Shown: piece after piece, positions 17,676 to 26,061 of the stretch
Layout of the letters: each line of letters starts with the position of its first letter
How positions within the stretch are numbered: position 1 is the first letter of the stretch
Source: Spiribacter halobius
GTDB taxonomy: Bacteria; Pseudomonadota; Gammaproteobacteria; Nitrococcales; Nitrococcaceae
Assembly: GCF_020883455.1 (NCBI RefSeq)
Contig: NZ_CP086615.1
Coordinates: 1,240,001-1,304,000, forward strand
Length of the DNA stretch: 64,000 nucleotides
Reading direction: 5' to 3'
Translations under genes and position numbers: made by a program
Notes under the pieces: model-generated
What the model saw: the letters and a program-made list of their open reading frames with translations, nothing else
Databases searched by the model: none
Told to the model about the DNA's origin: nothing

Positions 17676-17689
17676 TGTAAGCGTTTACA
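17676..17689 (-). promoter_or_regulatory. LacI-type operator before hpsN
   Basis: TGTAAGCGTTTACA is a near-perfect 14-bp LacI/GalR-family palindrome, located between dctM and the hpsN-like gene. It matches the sites at 21092-21105 and 21213-21225 and implies that the dehydrogenase operon has its own LacI-regulated promoter rather than relying on read-through from the TRAP genes. Confidence 0.65.
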
Positions 17690-17728
17690 TCGTCAGTTGC
17701 GGAGCCTGGTGTCGGTGCCGGGCGCCGG

Positions 17729-19039
17729 CTAGGACACGGACCACATGGAGAGCGCCGGCACGAAGGCCAGCAGAATGACTACCGCCAGCATCACGAGGAC
17801 GAAGGGCACGGCGCGGGCGGCGATGCGGAAAATGGACTCGCCCGATATGCCGGCGAGCACGAACAGATTGAGTCCCAGGGGCGGGGTGATGAAGCCGACC
17901 CCCAGGGCCGTGATCATCACCACCGCGAAGTGGATCTCGTGCATGCCGATGGACTCGGCCAGGGGCAGCAGCAGCGGCGAGAGGATGACGATGTTGGGGG
18001 TCGCCTCCATCACGCAGCCGGCGGCGACGAGGATGCCGATGATGAGCAGCGCCACCAGATACGGGTTCTCGGTGGTCTCGACGACGGCGGAGACGAAGTA
18101 CTCGGGAATATCCAGGCTGCTGAGCGTCTGTGCGAGCGGCAGCGACAGGGCGATGATGGGGACGATCACGCCGTTGATGCGGGCCGAGCTCTCCAGCGTC
18201 TTCGGCACGTCGGCGAGGCTGAGCGTGCCCTGCATGAAGCCCACCGAGGCGGTGGTCATGACCGCGACGGCCGCCGCCTCCGTGGGCGTGAAGATGCCGC
18301 TGTAGATGCCGCCGAGGATCACCACCGGCACCATCAGGGCATAGCGCGCGGCCCACACGGTGCGCAGCCAGTGGCCGAGCGCGAAGCGCTTGTCCGCGCG
18401 CTCGTAGCCGTGAATGCGGTTGAGCACGGCGTTGGTGATCATGATGGAGATCAGGATCAGCACGCCGGGCACCAGGGCGGCGAGGAACAGGGTAGAGACC
18501 GAGATCCCCAGCACAAGCCCGATGATGATGTAGGCGATGGACGGCGGGATCAGGATGCCGGTGCAGGCACCCGCGGCCACCAGCGCCGCAGCGGCCGGGC
18601 GCGGGTAGCCCACCTCCACCAGGCGATGCACCGTCATGCGGCCGACGGCGGCGGCACCGGCAGCGTCCGAGCCGGAGACGCAGGCGAAGAAGCCGCAGCC
18701 GAGGACGGTCGCCGTGCCCATGCCGGTGCGGATCGGGCCGACGGTGGCCTCTGCAAGATCGAGCAGCCGGTCGGAGAGGCCCGTGCGCACCAGCAGATCC
18801 CCGGTGAGCACGAACATCGGGATGGCGAGCAGCGCGAACGCACTGATGCCGTCGAACAGCGCCTCGCCGAAGAGCGACAGCGGCAGGCCGTCGCCGAAGT
18901 AGAGCATGCCGACGGTGCCGAGGCCGATGCTCACCCAGATCGGCACCCCCAGCACGAGTAGGCCCACGAGTGCGGCGAGGGGCAGGTAGAAGGCCCAGCC
19001 GAGGCCAAGGCCCACCGATACGCTGTTGGCGACGTCCAT
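17729..19039 (-). CDS. dctM: TRAP transporter large permease (DctM)
   Basis: 436 aa with about 12 hydrophobic segments and typical DctM regions (LPLSLFGEALFDGISAFALLAIPMFVLTG, CGFFACVSGSDAAGAAAVG, GACTGILIPPSIAYIIIG). It is the ion-coupled permease of a tripartite periplasmic transporter for organic acids or sulfonates. It lies 15 bp after dctQ in the same operon. In the sulfonate model it corresponds to one of HpsKLM. Substrate specificity resides in the binding protein, not here. Confidence 0.9.
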   Translation of the reverse strand: MDVANSVSVGLGLGWAFYLPLAALVGLLVLGVPIWVSIGLGTVGMLYFGDGLPLSLFGEALFDGISAFALLAIPMFVLTGDLLVRTGLSDRLLDLAEATVGPIRTGMGTATVLGCGFFACVSGSDAAGAAAVGRMTVHRLVEVGYPRPAAAALVAAGACTGILIPPSIAYIIIGLVLGISVSTLFLAALVPGVLILISIMITNAVLNRIHGYERADKRFALGHWLRTVWAARYALMVPVVILGGIYSGIFTPTEAAAVAVMTTASVGFMQGTLSLADVPKTLESSARINGVIVPIIALSLPLAQTLSSLDIPEYFVSAVVETTENPYLVALLIIGILVAAGCVMEATPNIVILSPLLLPLAESIGMHEIHFAVVMITALGVGFITPPLGLNLFVLAGISGESIFRIAARAVPFVLVMLAVVILLAFVPALSMWSVS

Positions 19040-19054
19040 CGCGCGCTTCCCCCG

Positions 19055-19570
19055 TTACTTGACCATCTGCCCGGACTGCTGCACCGGCCGGCCGGCGCGG
19101 AAGTCGCGCCAGTCCTGCACCAGCGCCTGCAGCACGCGGAAAATCATGAGGCTGAACCCGAGCGGAACAGCGGCGAGAAACCAGGCCTCGCTCACGCGCA
19201 GGCCGGCGGTGACCGAGCCGTAGCGCAGGGACGTCTCCAGCGGGCCCCAGGAGTAGATCAGGGCGATCACCGCGAGCAGCAGCGTCATGACGTCGCCGAA
19301 GACGTAGAGCGCCCGCTGCAGCCCGGCCGGCGCCATCTGCAGCAGGATGTCGATGCGCAGGTGCGCGCGCTCCTTCACCGCGGCGGCGGCGCCGATCCAT
19401 GCCAGATAGATGAAGGCGAACCGCGCCGCCTCCTCGCCCCAGACGGACGAGTAGCTGAGCAGGAAGCGGCGCAGCACCTCCGAGGTCACCGTCAGCACGA
19501 TGAACAGGTAGAAGACCAGTAGCAGATAGCGCTCGGCGTTGCGGTCGATCAGGCGCAGCAGCTTGATCAT
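19055..19570 (-). CDS. dctQ: TRAP transporter small permease (DctQ)
   Basis: 171 aa with four membrane segments and the usual DctQ signatures: SSVWGEEAARFAFIYLAWIGAAAAVKERAHLRIDIL in the middle and a fourth helix ending LMIFRVLQAL. It pairs with DctM to form the membrane part of the TRAP system. It sits between dctP (54 bp away) and dctM (15 bp). Length and layout are normal for the family. Confidence 0.88.
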   Translation of the reverse strand: MIKLLRLIDRNAERYLLLVFYLFIVLTVTSEVLRRFLLSYSSVWGEEAARFAFIYLAWIGAAAAVKERAHLRIDILLQMAPAGLQRALYVFGDVMTLLLAVIALIYSWGPLETSLRYGSVTAGLRVSEAWFLAAVPLGFSLMIFRVLQALVQDWRDFRAGRPVQQSGQMVK

Positions 19571-19624
19571 GTCACGCTCCGGTAAAGCGCGATCCGGGCG
19601 CAGGGCGCCCGGATCGCGGTGCCC

Positions 19625-20779
19625 TTAAACCAGGTCGTCGACGTAGTAGTTGCTGTCGCGCTGAGCGGCCTCGCGCAGGCGCTCGAAGGTCTCCAGCGAG
19701 CCCGCCAGGTCCTCCTTGAGGTCGTCCCAGGCGCTGAGCTGGTGACCGCAGGTCTCCCGCCACTGGGCTAGCTCGTCCTCGCTCGGCTCGTAGAACTGCA
19801 CCCCGGCATCGCGCAGCTGTGCCATCGCGTACGCGCGGGCTGCGGGCACCTTGGCGAGGTTCTGGCGGAAGGTCACCTCGCTGGCCTCGTCGATGCCCGC
19901 CTGGACCGCGTCCGGCAGGCCGCGGTACCAGTCCAGGCTGCAGGAGTAGACCTGGGAGTCCGGGATGGCGTTGATGAAGGTCACCCAGGAGAGGACGTCG
20001 CGGAAGCCGAAGACGTTGAGCGCCTCAACCGAAGGGTCGAGGGCGTCGGCCACGCCCTGCTTGATGGCGGAGGTAGTCTCGCCCCAGTTGATGGGCGTCG
20101 GGTTGGCGCCGGCGAGGCGGTAGAGCCGCTGCATGATCTGGGAGGAGGGCACCCGGAACTTCATGCCGCGCAGGTCCGCGGGCACGCGCACGGGCTCTTC
20201 GTAGCCGGTGCGCAGCGCGATGACCCGCGGGTCGATGCACACATACCAGAGCGCCTTGAAGCCCCGCTGCTCGATGCGGGGGTTGACCTCGTTCGCCCAG
20301 GGCTCGGAAGTCACCAGATTGGCGAACTCCTGGTTGCGGCCGCACCAGTAGGGGACGTTGATCAGGTCCACCACCGGCGCATAGGGCGAGAAGTTGGAGA
20401 TCGAGTGCTGGGCGGCCTGGATGGTGCCGTTCTGCACCTTCTTCACCAGGTCCGGCCCGGCGCCGAGGGCCCCGGCAGGGGAGAGGGAGACGTAGACCCG
20501 ACCGTTGGTGAAGTTCTGGACGTTCTCCTTGAACGCCTGCTGCATGATGGGATAGGAGCGCGAGGCGCCGAGCCGGTAGGCCGTGGCCACGTTCATCGTG
20601 TGCTCGGCCTGCGCCTCGCGTTCCTGCTCCTCCTGGGCGTTCTGGGCGACTGCCGCGTCGGAGAACAGCACGCCACCGGCGCTGGCCACCACGGCGGTGG
20701 TGAAGCCATAGCGCCCGGCGACTTCGAAGAAACGACGGCGCTCGGCCGAATGCGGCGGGTTCAGAAGATCCCGGATCAT
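19625..20779 (-). CDS. dctP: TRAP substrate-binding protein (DctP), Tat-type signal
   Basis: 384 aa. The N-terminus carries a twin-arginine pattern (AERRRFFEVAGRYGF) followed by a hydrophobic core, so it is probably exported folded by Tat. The body is DctP-like (YPIMQQAFKENVQNFTNGRV, VNPRIEQRGFKALWYV, REGMKF-equivalent DLRGMKFRVP). It captures the ligand in the periplasm and delivers it to DctQM. A good sigma-70 promoter and LacI operator lie upstream of the small gene that precedes it. An acidic, Gln-rich stretch after the signal (NAQEEQEREAQAE) is unusual. The ligand is unknown; a C3 sulfonate is inferred. Confidence 0.87.
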   Translation of the reverse strand: MIRDLLNPPHSAERRRFFEVAGRYGFTTAVVASAGGVLFSDAAVAQNAQEEQEREAQAEHTMNVATAYRLGASRSYPIMQQAFKENVQNFTNGRVYVSLSPAGALGAGPDLVKKVQNGTIQAAQHSISNFSPYAPVVDLINVPYWCGRNQEFANLVTSEPWANEVNPRIEQRGFKALWYVCIDPRVIALRTGYEEPVRVPADLRGMKFRVPSSQIMQRLYRLAGANPTPINWGETTSAIKQGVADALDPSVEALNVFGFRDVLSWVTFINAIPDSQVYSCSLDWYRGLPDAVQAGIDEASEVTFRQNLAKVPAARAYAMAQLRDAGVQFYEPSEDELAQWRETCGHQLSAWDDLKEDLAGSLETFERLREAAQRDSNYYVDDLV

Positions 20780-20815
20780 CTCTCTCCTCCTGCCCTCTGC
20801 GGGGGCTCTGTGGGC

Positions 20816-21079
20816 TTAGCTTGTCGTGTTCTCTGCGTTCTGCGCGCGCGCCTTCTCCCGGCACAGGGCGGCGGTGATGGCCAGCACGGAGATGGCGCCG
20901 ACGAGCAGGAACTCCTGGACCGAGGTGAATTCGATCGGTGGACGCCAGCCGTAGCGGAAGCCGAAGCTCGCCATCACCACGACTGCTGCGTAGACCGCCA
21001 GGACGAGACCCGCGACCACCGCCAGCCAGAAGCCGGCCCGTGCCCAGTGCTCGCCGTTGCCGGCTGTAGCTGTATCCAT
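20816..21079 (-). CDS. small two-helix membrane protein, first gene of the TRAP operon
   Basis: 87 aa with two transmembrane helices (about residues 17-37 and 57-73) joined by an aromatic periplasmic or cytoplasmic loop (SFGFRYGWRPPIEFTSVQEF). It is the promoter-proximal gene, 36 bp before dctP. I do not recognise the family. Its place suggests an accessory to the TRAP transporter, since small extra genes occur in several TRAP and sulfonate operons, but the function is unknown. Confidence 0.65.
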   Translation of the reverse strand: MDTATAGNGEHWARAGFWLAVVAGLVLAVYAAVVVMASFGFRYGWRPPIEFTSVQEFLLVGAISVLAITAALCREKARAQNAENTTS

Positions 21080-21091
21080 CGGCGCACCTCA

Positions 21092-21137
21092 TGAAAGCGC
21101 TTACATAAAAAGTAGAAGCTGCGCACGTCGTTGTCAA
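21092..21137 (-). promoter_or_regulatory. sigma-70 promoter with LacI operator for the TRAP operon
   Basis: On the minus strand a consensus -35 TTGACA (21137-21132) is separated by exactly 17 bp from a -10 TACTTT (21114-21109). The palindromic TGAAAGCGCTTACA (21092-21105) follows at once, overlapping the expected start site. Repressor bound there would block initiation of the small gene-dctP-dctQ-dctM operon. The regulator is presumably the divergent LacI gene at 21209. Confidence 0.75.
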
Positions 21138-21208
21138 ATGACTATAGTTGAAATGACGCAAAGCAAGGCGGAGCGGGCAGGTGAGCCAGTCGATGATAGG
21201 AGCGAAGG

Positions 21209-22267
21209 GTGAGTAGCGCTTACAGGAAACGTGCGACTCAGCGGGGTGAGGGGGCAGGGCGCTCCGTGCTGCTCGCCGACGTGGCCCGCCATGCCGGCGT
21301 CTCCACCGCCTCCGTCTCGCGGGTGCTGAATGCTCCGGAACGCGTCAGCGATGACGTGCGCCGGCGCGTGGAGCGGGCCGTGGCCGAGCTCGGCTACATT
21401 CCCTCCGGCGCGGCCCGGGCGCTTGCGAGCCGCGAGACCCGTGCCATGGGGGCGCTGGTCCCGACCCTGAACAACGCCATTTTCGCCAGTGGCATCAACA
21501 GCCTGCAGCGCCGGCTCGGGCAGCTCGGCTACGCGCTGCTGGTGGCCTCCTGCGAGTACGATCTCGATGAGGAGCTGCAGCAGGCGCGGACGCTGCTTGC
21601 CCATGGCGTCGAGGGCCTCATGGTGGTCGGGAGCGCCCATGCCCCCGAGCTTGACCGGCTGGTCGGGCAGCGGGGTGTGCCGCTGGTGCGCTGCTGGACC
21701 TATGACCCGGACGATGAGGTGGCCTGCATCGGCTTCGACAACCGCGCGGCCGCCCGGGGTGTGGCGGAATACCTGCTCGACCTCGGCCACCGCCGGATCG
21801 GGATGATCGCCGGCATCCGCCGCGGCAACGATCGCGCCCAGGCGCGCGTGGACGGCGTACGGCAGGCCCTCGCGGCGCGGGGGCTCGAGCTGCCGGCCAA
21901 GCGGCTCGTGGAGAGCCGCTACGACGTCGCCGAGGGGCGGCAGGCGCTGCGATACCTGATGGCCGCGCCGGAGCGGCCGACGGCGGTGATCTGCGGCAAC
22001 GACGTGCTCGCCCAGGGGGCGCTGTTCGAGTGCCAGGCTGAAGGGCTCGCCGTACCGGGGTCGCTCTCCATCACCGGTTTCGACGACCTCAAGATCTCCG
22101 CCCAGCTGGTGCCGCCGCTCACCACGGTACGCGTCCCCTCCGCCGAGATGGGCGAGCGCGCGGCGGACTATCTCGTCGAGAGCCGCCGCGGCGCGCCCCT
22201 CGTGAACCACGTCGAGGTGGAGACCAGCCTCGTGGTACGCGGCACCACTGCGCCGCCACCCGCCTGA
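21209..22267 (+). CDS. LacI family transcriptional regulator
   Basis: 352 aa. The N-terminal helix-turn-helix VLLADVARHAGVSTASVSRVLNAPERV is followed by the hinge SGAARALASRETRAMG and a periplasmic-binding-protein-like effector domain. It is divergent from the TRAP operon and probably senses the TRAP substrate or a pathway intermediate. The GTG start at 21209 follows AGGAGCGAAGG. An operator copy (GTAGCGCTTACAG, 21213-21225) lies inside its first codons, suggesting autorepression by roadblock. Confidence 0.88.
   Translation: MSSAYRKRATQRGEGAGRSVLLADVARHAGVSTASVSRVLNAPERVSDDVRRRVERAVAELGYIPSGAARALASRETRAMGALVPTLNNAIFASGINSLQRRLGQLGYALLVASCEYDLDEELQQARTLLAHGVEGLMVVGSAHAPELDRLVGQRGVPLVRCWTYDPDDEVACIGFDNRAAARGVAEYLLDLGHRRIGMIAGIRRGNDRAQARVDGVRQALAARGLELPAKRLVESRYDVAEGRQALRYLMAAPERPTAVICGNDVLAQGALFECQAEGLAVPGSLSITGFDDLKISAQLVPPLTTVRVPSAEMGERAADYLVESRRGAPLVNHVEVETSLVVRGTTAPPPA
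21213..21225 (+). promoter_or_regulatory. LacI-type operator inside the start of lacI
   Basis: GTAGCGCTTACAG shares the AGCGCTTACA core with the two sites that control the TRAP and hpsN operons. It begins 4 bp after the first base of the regulator's GTG start. It probably mediates autoregulation. It also encodes residues 3-6 of the protein, so coding and operator functions overlap. Confidence 0.55.
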
Positions 22268-22523
22268 GCGCCGCCTCTCGCCGGCAGCTCCCAGCGAGCG
22301 CACCAGCCGAAAAAAAAGAAGGCCGGATGGGGGATCCGGCCTAATCGTCGCTTTGGTCGCGACGCCTCGTCGTTGCTGAGGGTGGGGTAGAGGGATGCTC
22401 TCTCGACGAAGTCGGTTGTTGCCTGAACGTCAATGAAGGATCGCGTCTGACCGTGCGGCTGTCAAGGTTTTGTAGGAGTTTTGGCGTCGGCTGTACACCC
22501 TGCGGCGAGGCCTGCGGCGGTGG
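22268..22523. other. intergenic region with possible minus-strand transcript
   Basis: No protein-coding gene is credible here. The stretch between the lacI stop and the nrdJ promoter is about 250 bp and contains the minus-strand terminator at 22311-22342. On the minus strand a TTGACA (22481-22476) lies upstream of that terminator, so a small RNA of up to about 150 nt is conceivable, though no good -10 box accompanies it. Confidence 0.3.
22311..22342 (-). terminator. intrinsic terminator, minus strand
   Basis: A perfect 9-bp stem AGGCCGGAT/ATCCGGCCT with a 5-nt loop is followed, on the minus strand only, by TTCTTTTTTTT. It is therefore a classical Rho-independent terminator for leftward transcription. 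The plus strand has no T-run after the hairpin, so it does not serve lacI well. No minus-strand gene lies immediately upstream of it. Confidence 0.8.
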
Positions 22524-22609
22524 TTGACTTGCCCTTCTCTTGGGGTAGGCTAGGCGAAATACCACAACATATGGTGTCCACAGTGGAAAACCGTGTTGAG
22601 ATGTTGTGG
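22524..22609 (+). promoter_or_regulatory. nrdJ promoter with tandem NrdR boxes
   Basis: A TTGACT (22524-22529) and TAGGCT (22546-22551) with 16-bp spacing form a plausible promoter. Downstream, CCACAACATATGGTGT (22562-22577) matches the NrdR-box consensus (acaCwAtATaTwGtgt) closely. A weaker second copy begins at 22594, 32 bp later, close to the usual spacing between paired NrdR sites. NrdR represses ribonucleotide reductase genes in response to the ATP/dATP balance. Confidence 0.7.
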
Positions 22610-22670
22610 ATAACAGCGATAACTGACTGATGCTCGCGGCATCCGCCGGATCGTGAACAAGGAGATGGAG

Positions 22671-24827
22671 ATGACCACCGCTGCGAAGATTCGCGCCGTA
22701 CCCAGGACCGTTACCGAGATCCCGATCCAGCCGGCCTCCCAGGACATCTGGGACAAGAAGTATCGGCTGAAGACCAAGGATGGCCGCGTGATCGACGAGA
22801 CGGTCGACCACACCTATCAGCGGGTGGCGCGCGCGCTGGCGGAGGTCGAGGCGGAGCCGAAGCGCGAGTACTGGTACGAGCAGTTCCTCTGGGCGCTGCG
22901 CCGCGGGGCCATCCCTGCCGGCCGCATCACCTCGAATGCCGGCGCCTGGGAGCACAAGCCGGCGACGTCCACCATCAACTGCACCGTCTCCGCCACCATC
23001 GGCGACTCCATGGACGACATCCTCGGCAAGGTCCACGAGGCGGGGCTGACGCTGAAGGCCGGCTGCGGCATCGGCTACGAGTTCTCCACGCTGCGGCCGA
23101 AGGGCGCCTACGTCTCCGGCGCCGGGGCCTACACCTCCGGTCCGCTGTCGTTCATGGATATCTACGACAAGATGTGCTTCACCGTGTCCTCCGCCGGTGG
23201 TCGCCGGGGCGCGCAGATGGCCACCTTCGACGTCGGCCACCCGGACGTGCTCGACTTCATCCGCGCCAAGCGCGAGGACGGGCGGCTGCGCCAGTTCAAC
23301 CTCTCGCTGCTCATCACCGACGGCTTCATGCAGGCCGTGGAGAACGGCGAGGACTGGCCTCTCGCCTTCCCGATCAAGCCCGAGGAGGCCGAAACCGAGG
23401 GCGTCGACGTCAACGACCCCGAGCAGGTGATCTGGCGCGAGTGGCCGAACCGCCACGGCGGCTACCTCACCCGTGAGGACGGCCTCGTCGCCTGCCGGAT
23501 CTACAAGCGCATCAAGGCCCAGCGCATCTGGGACCTGATCATGACCTCCACCTACGACTATGCCGAGCCCGGGTTCATCCTCATCGACCGCGTCAACGAG
23601 ATGAACAACAACTGGTTCTGCGAGGAGATCCGGGCGACCAACCCCTGTGGCGAACAGCCGCTTCCGCCCTACGGCGCCTGCCTGCTCGGCTCGGTGAACC
23701 TCACCAAGTTCGTGCGCGAACCGTTCACCGAGCGCGCCCACTTCGACTGGGACGAGTACCGCAAGGTGGTCGCGATCTTCACCCGCATGCTCGACAACGT
23801 GGTGGAGATCAACGGCCTGCCGCTGCCGCAGCAGCGCAACGAGATCGAGCGCAAGCGCCGCCACGGCATGGGCTTCCTCGGCCTCGGCTCCACCGTGACC
23901 ATGCTGTGCATGCGCTACGGCGAGCCCGAATCCCTCGCCTTCACCGAGCAGGTGTCGAAGGAGATGGCGCTGGAGGGATGGCGCGAGGCCCTGCGGCTTG
24001 CCGAGGAGAAGGGCCCGGCGCCGATCATGGACGAGGACTTCACCGTCACCGAGCACACGCTGTCCTGGCGCCCGGAGATGCGCGCCGACGGCTACAAGCC
24101 GGGCGACACGGTGAAGGGCCGGGTGCTCTGGGCGAAGTACAGCCGCTACATGCAGCGCGTCGCGGAGGCGGAGCCGGAGCTGGTGAAGGCGCTCGCCGAG
24201 CGCGGCGGGCGCTTCACCCACCACACCTCCATCGCGCCCACGGGCACCATCAGCCTGTCGCTCGCGAACAACGCCTCCAACGGCATCGAGCCGAGCTTCG
24301 CGCATCACTACTTCCGCAACGTGATCCGCGAGGGCAGGAAGTCCAAGGAGAAGGTGGACGTGTTCAGCTTCGAGCTGCTCGCCTACCGCACCCTGGTGGA
24401 CGAGAACGCCCTGCCCAGCATGGAGGCGGAAACCCGCAACCTGCCGGAGTACTTCATCGCCGCGGACGACGTCACGCCGAAGCAGCACGTGGACATCCAG
24501 GCCGCGGCCCAGAAGTGGGTGGACTCGAGCATCTCGAAGACGGCCAACGTCCCCACGGACTACGCCTACGAGGACTTCAAGGACATCTACCGCTACGCCT
24601 ACCAGCAGGGGCTGAAGGGCTGCACCACCTTCCGCTTCAACCCCGAGGCGTTCCAGGGCGTGCTGGTGAAGGAGTCCGACCTCGAGAACACCACCTACCG
24701 GTTCAAGCTCGAGGACGGCCGCACCATCGAGGTGAAGGGCGGCGACGAGGTCGAGTACGACGGCGAGATCCACACCGCCGCCAACCTCTACGACGCCCTC
24801 AAGGAAGGCTACTACGGCAAGTTCTGA
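22671..24827 (+). CDS. nrdJa: class II (cobalamin) ribonucleotide reductase, NrdJa subunit
   Basis: 718 aa from ATG 22671, chosen because AAGGAG ends 6 bp before it; GTG 22653 upstream is less likely. It is the large part of the split B12-dependent ribonucleotide reductase known from Pseudomonas. Visible motifs are the redox-cysteine region STINCTVS, the radical-site NPCGEQPLPPYGAC, the substrate loop THHTSIAPTGTISL and the C-terminal GCTTFRFN segment. It makes deoxyribonucleotides independently of oxygen. NrdR boxes precede it and NrdJb follows after 121 bp. Confidence 0.93.
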   Translation: MTTAAKIRAVPRTVTEIPIQPASQDIWDKKYRLKTKDGRVIDETVDHTYQRVARALAEVEAEPKREYWYEQFLWALRRGAIPAGRITSNAGAWEHKPATSTINCTVSATIGDSMDDILGKVHEAGLTLKAGCGIGYEFSTLRPKGAYVSGAGAYTSGPLSFMDIYDKMCFTVSSAGGRRGAQMATFDVGHPDVLDFIRAKREDGRLRQFNLSLLITDGFMQAVENGEDWPLAFPIKPEEAETEGVDVNDPEQVIWREWPNRHGGYLTREDGLVACRIYKRIKAQRIWDLIMTSTYDYAEPGFILIDRVNEMNNNWFCEEIRATNPCGEQPLPPYGACLLGSVNLTKFVREPFTERAHFDWDEYRKVVAIFTRMLDNVVEINGLPLPQQRNEIERKRRHGMGFLGLGSTVTMLCMRYGEPESLAFTEQVSKEMALEGWREALRLAEEKGPAPIMDEDFTVTEHTLSWRPEMRADGYKPGDTVKGRVLWAKYSRYMQRVAEAEPELVKALAERGGRFTHHTSIAPTGTISLSLANNASNGIEPSFAHHYFRNVIREGRKSKEKVDVFSFELLAYRTLVDENALPSMEAETRNLPEYFIAADDVTPKQHVDIQAAAQKWVDSSISKTANVPTDYAYEDFKDIYRYAYQQGLKGCTTFRFNPEAFQGVLVKESDLENTTYRFKLEDGRTIEVKGGDEVEYDGEIHTAANLYDALKEGYYGKF

Positions 24828-24948
24828 CGGGCCGGCGCCGCTTCCTGCCACCGTCAGGAGCGGCACCCCCGCCGCGAACCGGAGCCTGACAGACGATCAC
24901 CGCGCTGCGCCCCGCAGTGGGACGCAAAGAAGGACGAGGACACACACC

Positions 24949-25650
24949 ATGGCCGTCAAGATCGACAGCAAAATCATTGACTACGAAGTGGCCAGGGCCA
25001 ATGCTGAGGATGACAAGGCTGCTGCCAGCGCCGGCCCGGACATTGAGCACATGCACGAGGAGTTCCAGCGCCCGGAACGCCTGGAGGGGCAGACCTACAA
25101 GATCAAGACCCCGCTCTCCGAGCACGCCCTCTACGTCACCATCAACGACGTGATCCTCAACGAGGGCACCGAGCACGAGCTGCGCCGCCCCTTCGAGGTG
25201 TTCATCAACTCGAAGAACATGGACCACTTCCAGTGGATCGTGGCGCTCACCCGCATCATCTCCGCCGTCTTCCGCAAGGGCGGTGACTGCACCTTCCTGG
25301 TGGAGGAGCTGCGCAGCGTCTTCGACCCCCGCGGCGGCTACTTCAAGAAGGGCGGCAAGTTCATGCCCTCGCTGGTGGCCGAGATCGGCGACGTCATCGA
25401 GCAGCACCTGAAGTCCATCGGCATGATGGAGCCGGAGGGTCTCGACGACCACCAGCGCCGCTTCATCGAGCAGAAGCGCGCCGAGGCCGAGGCCCGCTCC
25501 CCGCAGAAGCCCGTCGAGCCCGACTGCGACGACAGCACCGACCAGTACCCCCCGGGGGCCGAGCTCTGCGCCAAGTGCCACACCAAGGCCATGGTGGTGA
25601 TGGACGGGTGCCTGACGTGCCTCAATTGCGGGGAGTCGAAGTGCGGGTGA
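24949..25650 (+). CDS. nrdJb: class II ribonucleotide reductase, NrdJb subunit
   Basis: 233 aa small partner of NrdJa, needed for the split enzyme. The middle part resembles the C-terminal region of one-chain NrdJ (FEVFINSKNMDHFQWIVALTRIISAVFRKGGD). The C-terminus is cysteine-rich (CAKCHTKAMVVMDGCLTCLNCGESKCG in two CxxC pairs), probably the redox-active or zinc-binding tail that re-reduces the active site. A terminator lies 56 bp after the stop, closing the operon. Confidence 0.93.
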   Translation: MAVKIDSKIIDYEVARANAEDDKAAASAGPDIEHMHEEFQRPERLEGQTYKIKTPLSEHALYVTINDVILNEGTEHELRRPFEVFINSKNMDHFQWIVALTRIISAVFRKGGDCTFLVEELRSVFDPRGGYFKKGGKFMPSLVAEIGDVIEQHLKSIGMMEPEGLDDHQRRFIEQKRAEAEARSPQKPVEPDCDDSTDQYPPGAELCAKCHTKAMVVMDGCLTCLNCGESKCG

Positions 25651-25705
25651 GCTAGGTATGCACCCGGCGATCGAAGTTGTTCACGTACCGAGAAGGCGCA
25701 ATTTG

Positions 25706-25746
25706 AACCCCATAAGTTGCACTGCAATGATTCTTATGGGGTTTTT
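25706..25746 (+). terminator. intrinsic terminator of the nrdJ operon
   Basis: An 11-bp perfect stem AACCCCATAAG/CTTATGGGGTT with a 16-nt loop is followed by further Ts (GGGGTTTTTGG). It lies 56 bp downstream of nrdJb. The following stretch to 26061 has no credible gene; another weak hairpin with a T-run (GGGCTTTTT, near 25930) is visible. Confidence 0.85.
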
Positions 25747-26061
25747 GGCCTCTGAGTTTTGGGCGGCCCTGGCGCAACGACCGCCGGTACTACCCGGAGG
25801 CCTGGCAGGGGCCCACCTGGCCGACCACAGTGGACTTCTTAGCGCGACGGGACGCGCTCGCGGTGCCAGTCCGACTGCCCTGCATCGCCTGTGCAAGCCC
25901 CGGTCGCCATTCGTCCTTGGCAGGCGGGCTTTTTCGCTCGCCTTGTTAGCCCAAAGTCCTGCAGGCCGGCGCCGTCGCCTCCAACCAGGGGTGTCCAAGA
26001 AACCGAGAGCGGTTCAGTAGCCAACAGCGAGTTTTCAATGCGTGGACGGGAGTCGTGTACG

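Noticed and set aside
22341-24866. 841-aa open frame on the minus strand
   Set aside because: It is the mirror of nrdJa in very GC-rich DNA; nrdJa has clear catalytic motifs, a ribosome site and a promoter. The low-complexity Leu/Gly/Val/His translation is typical of a shadow frame.
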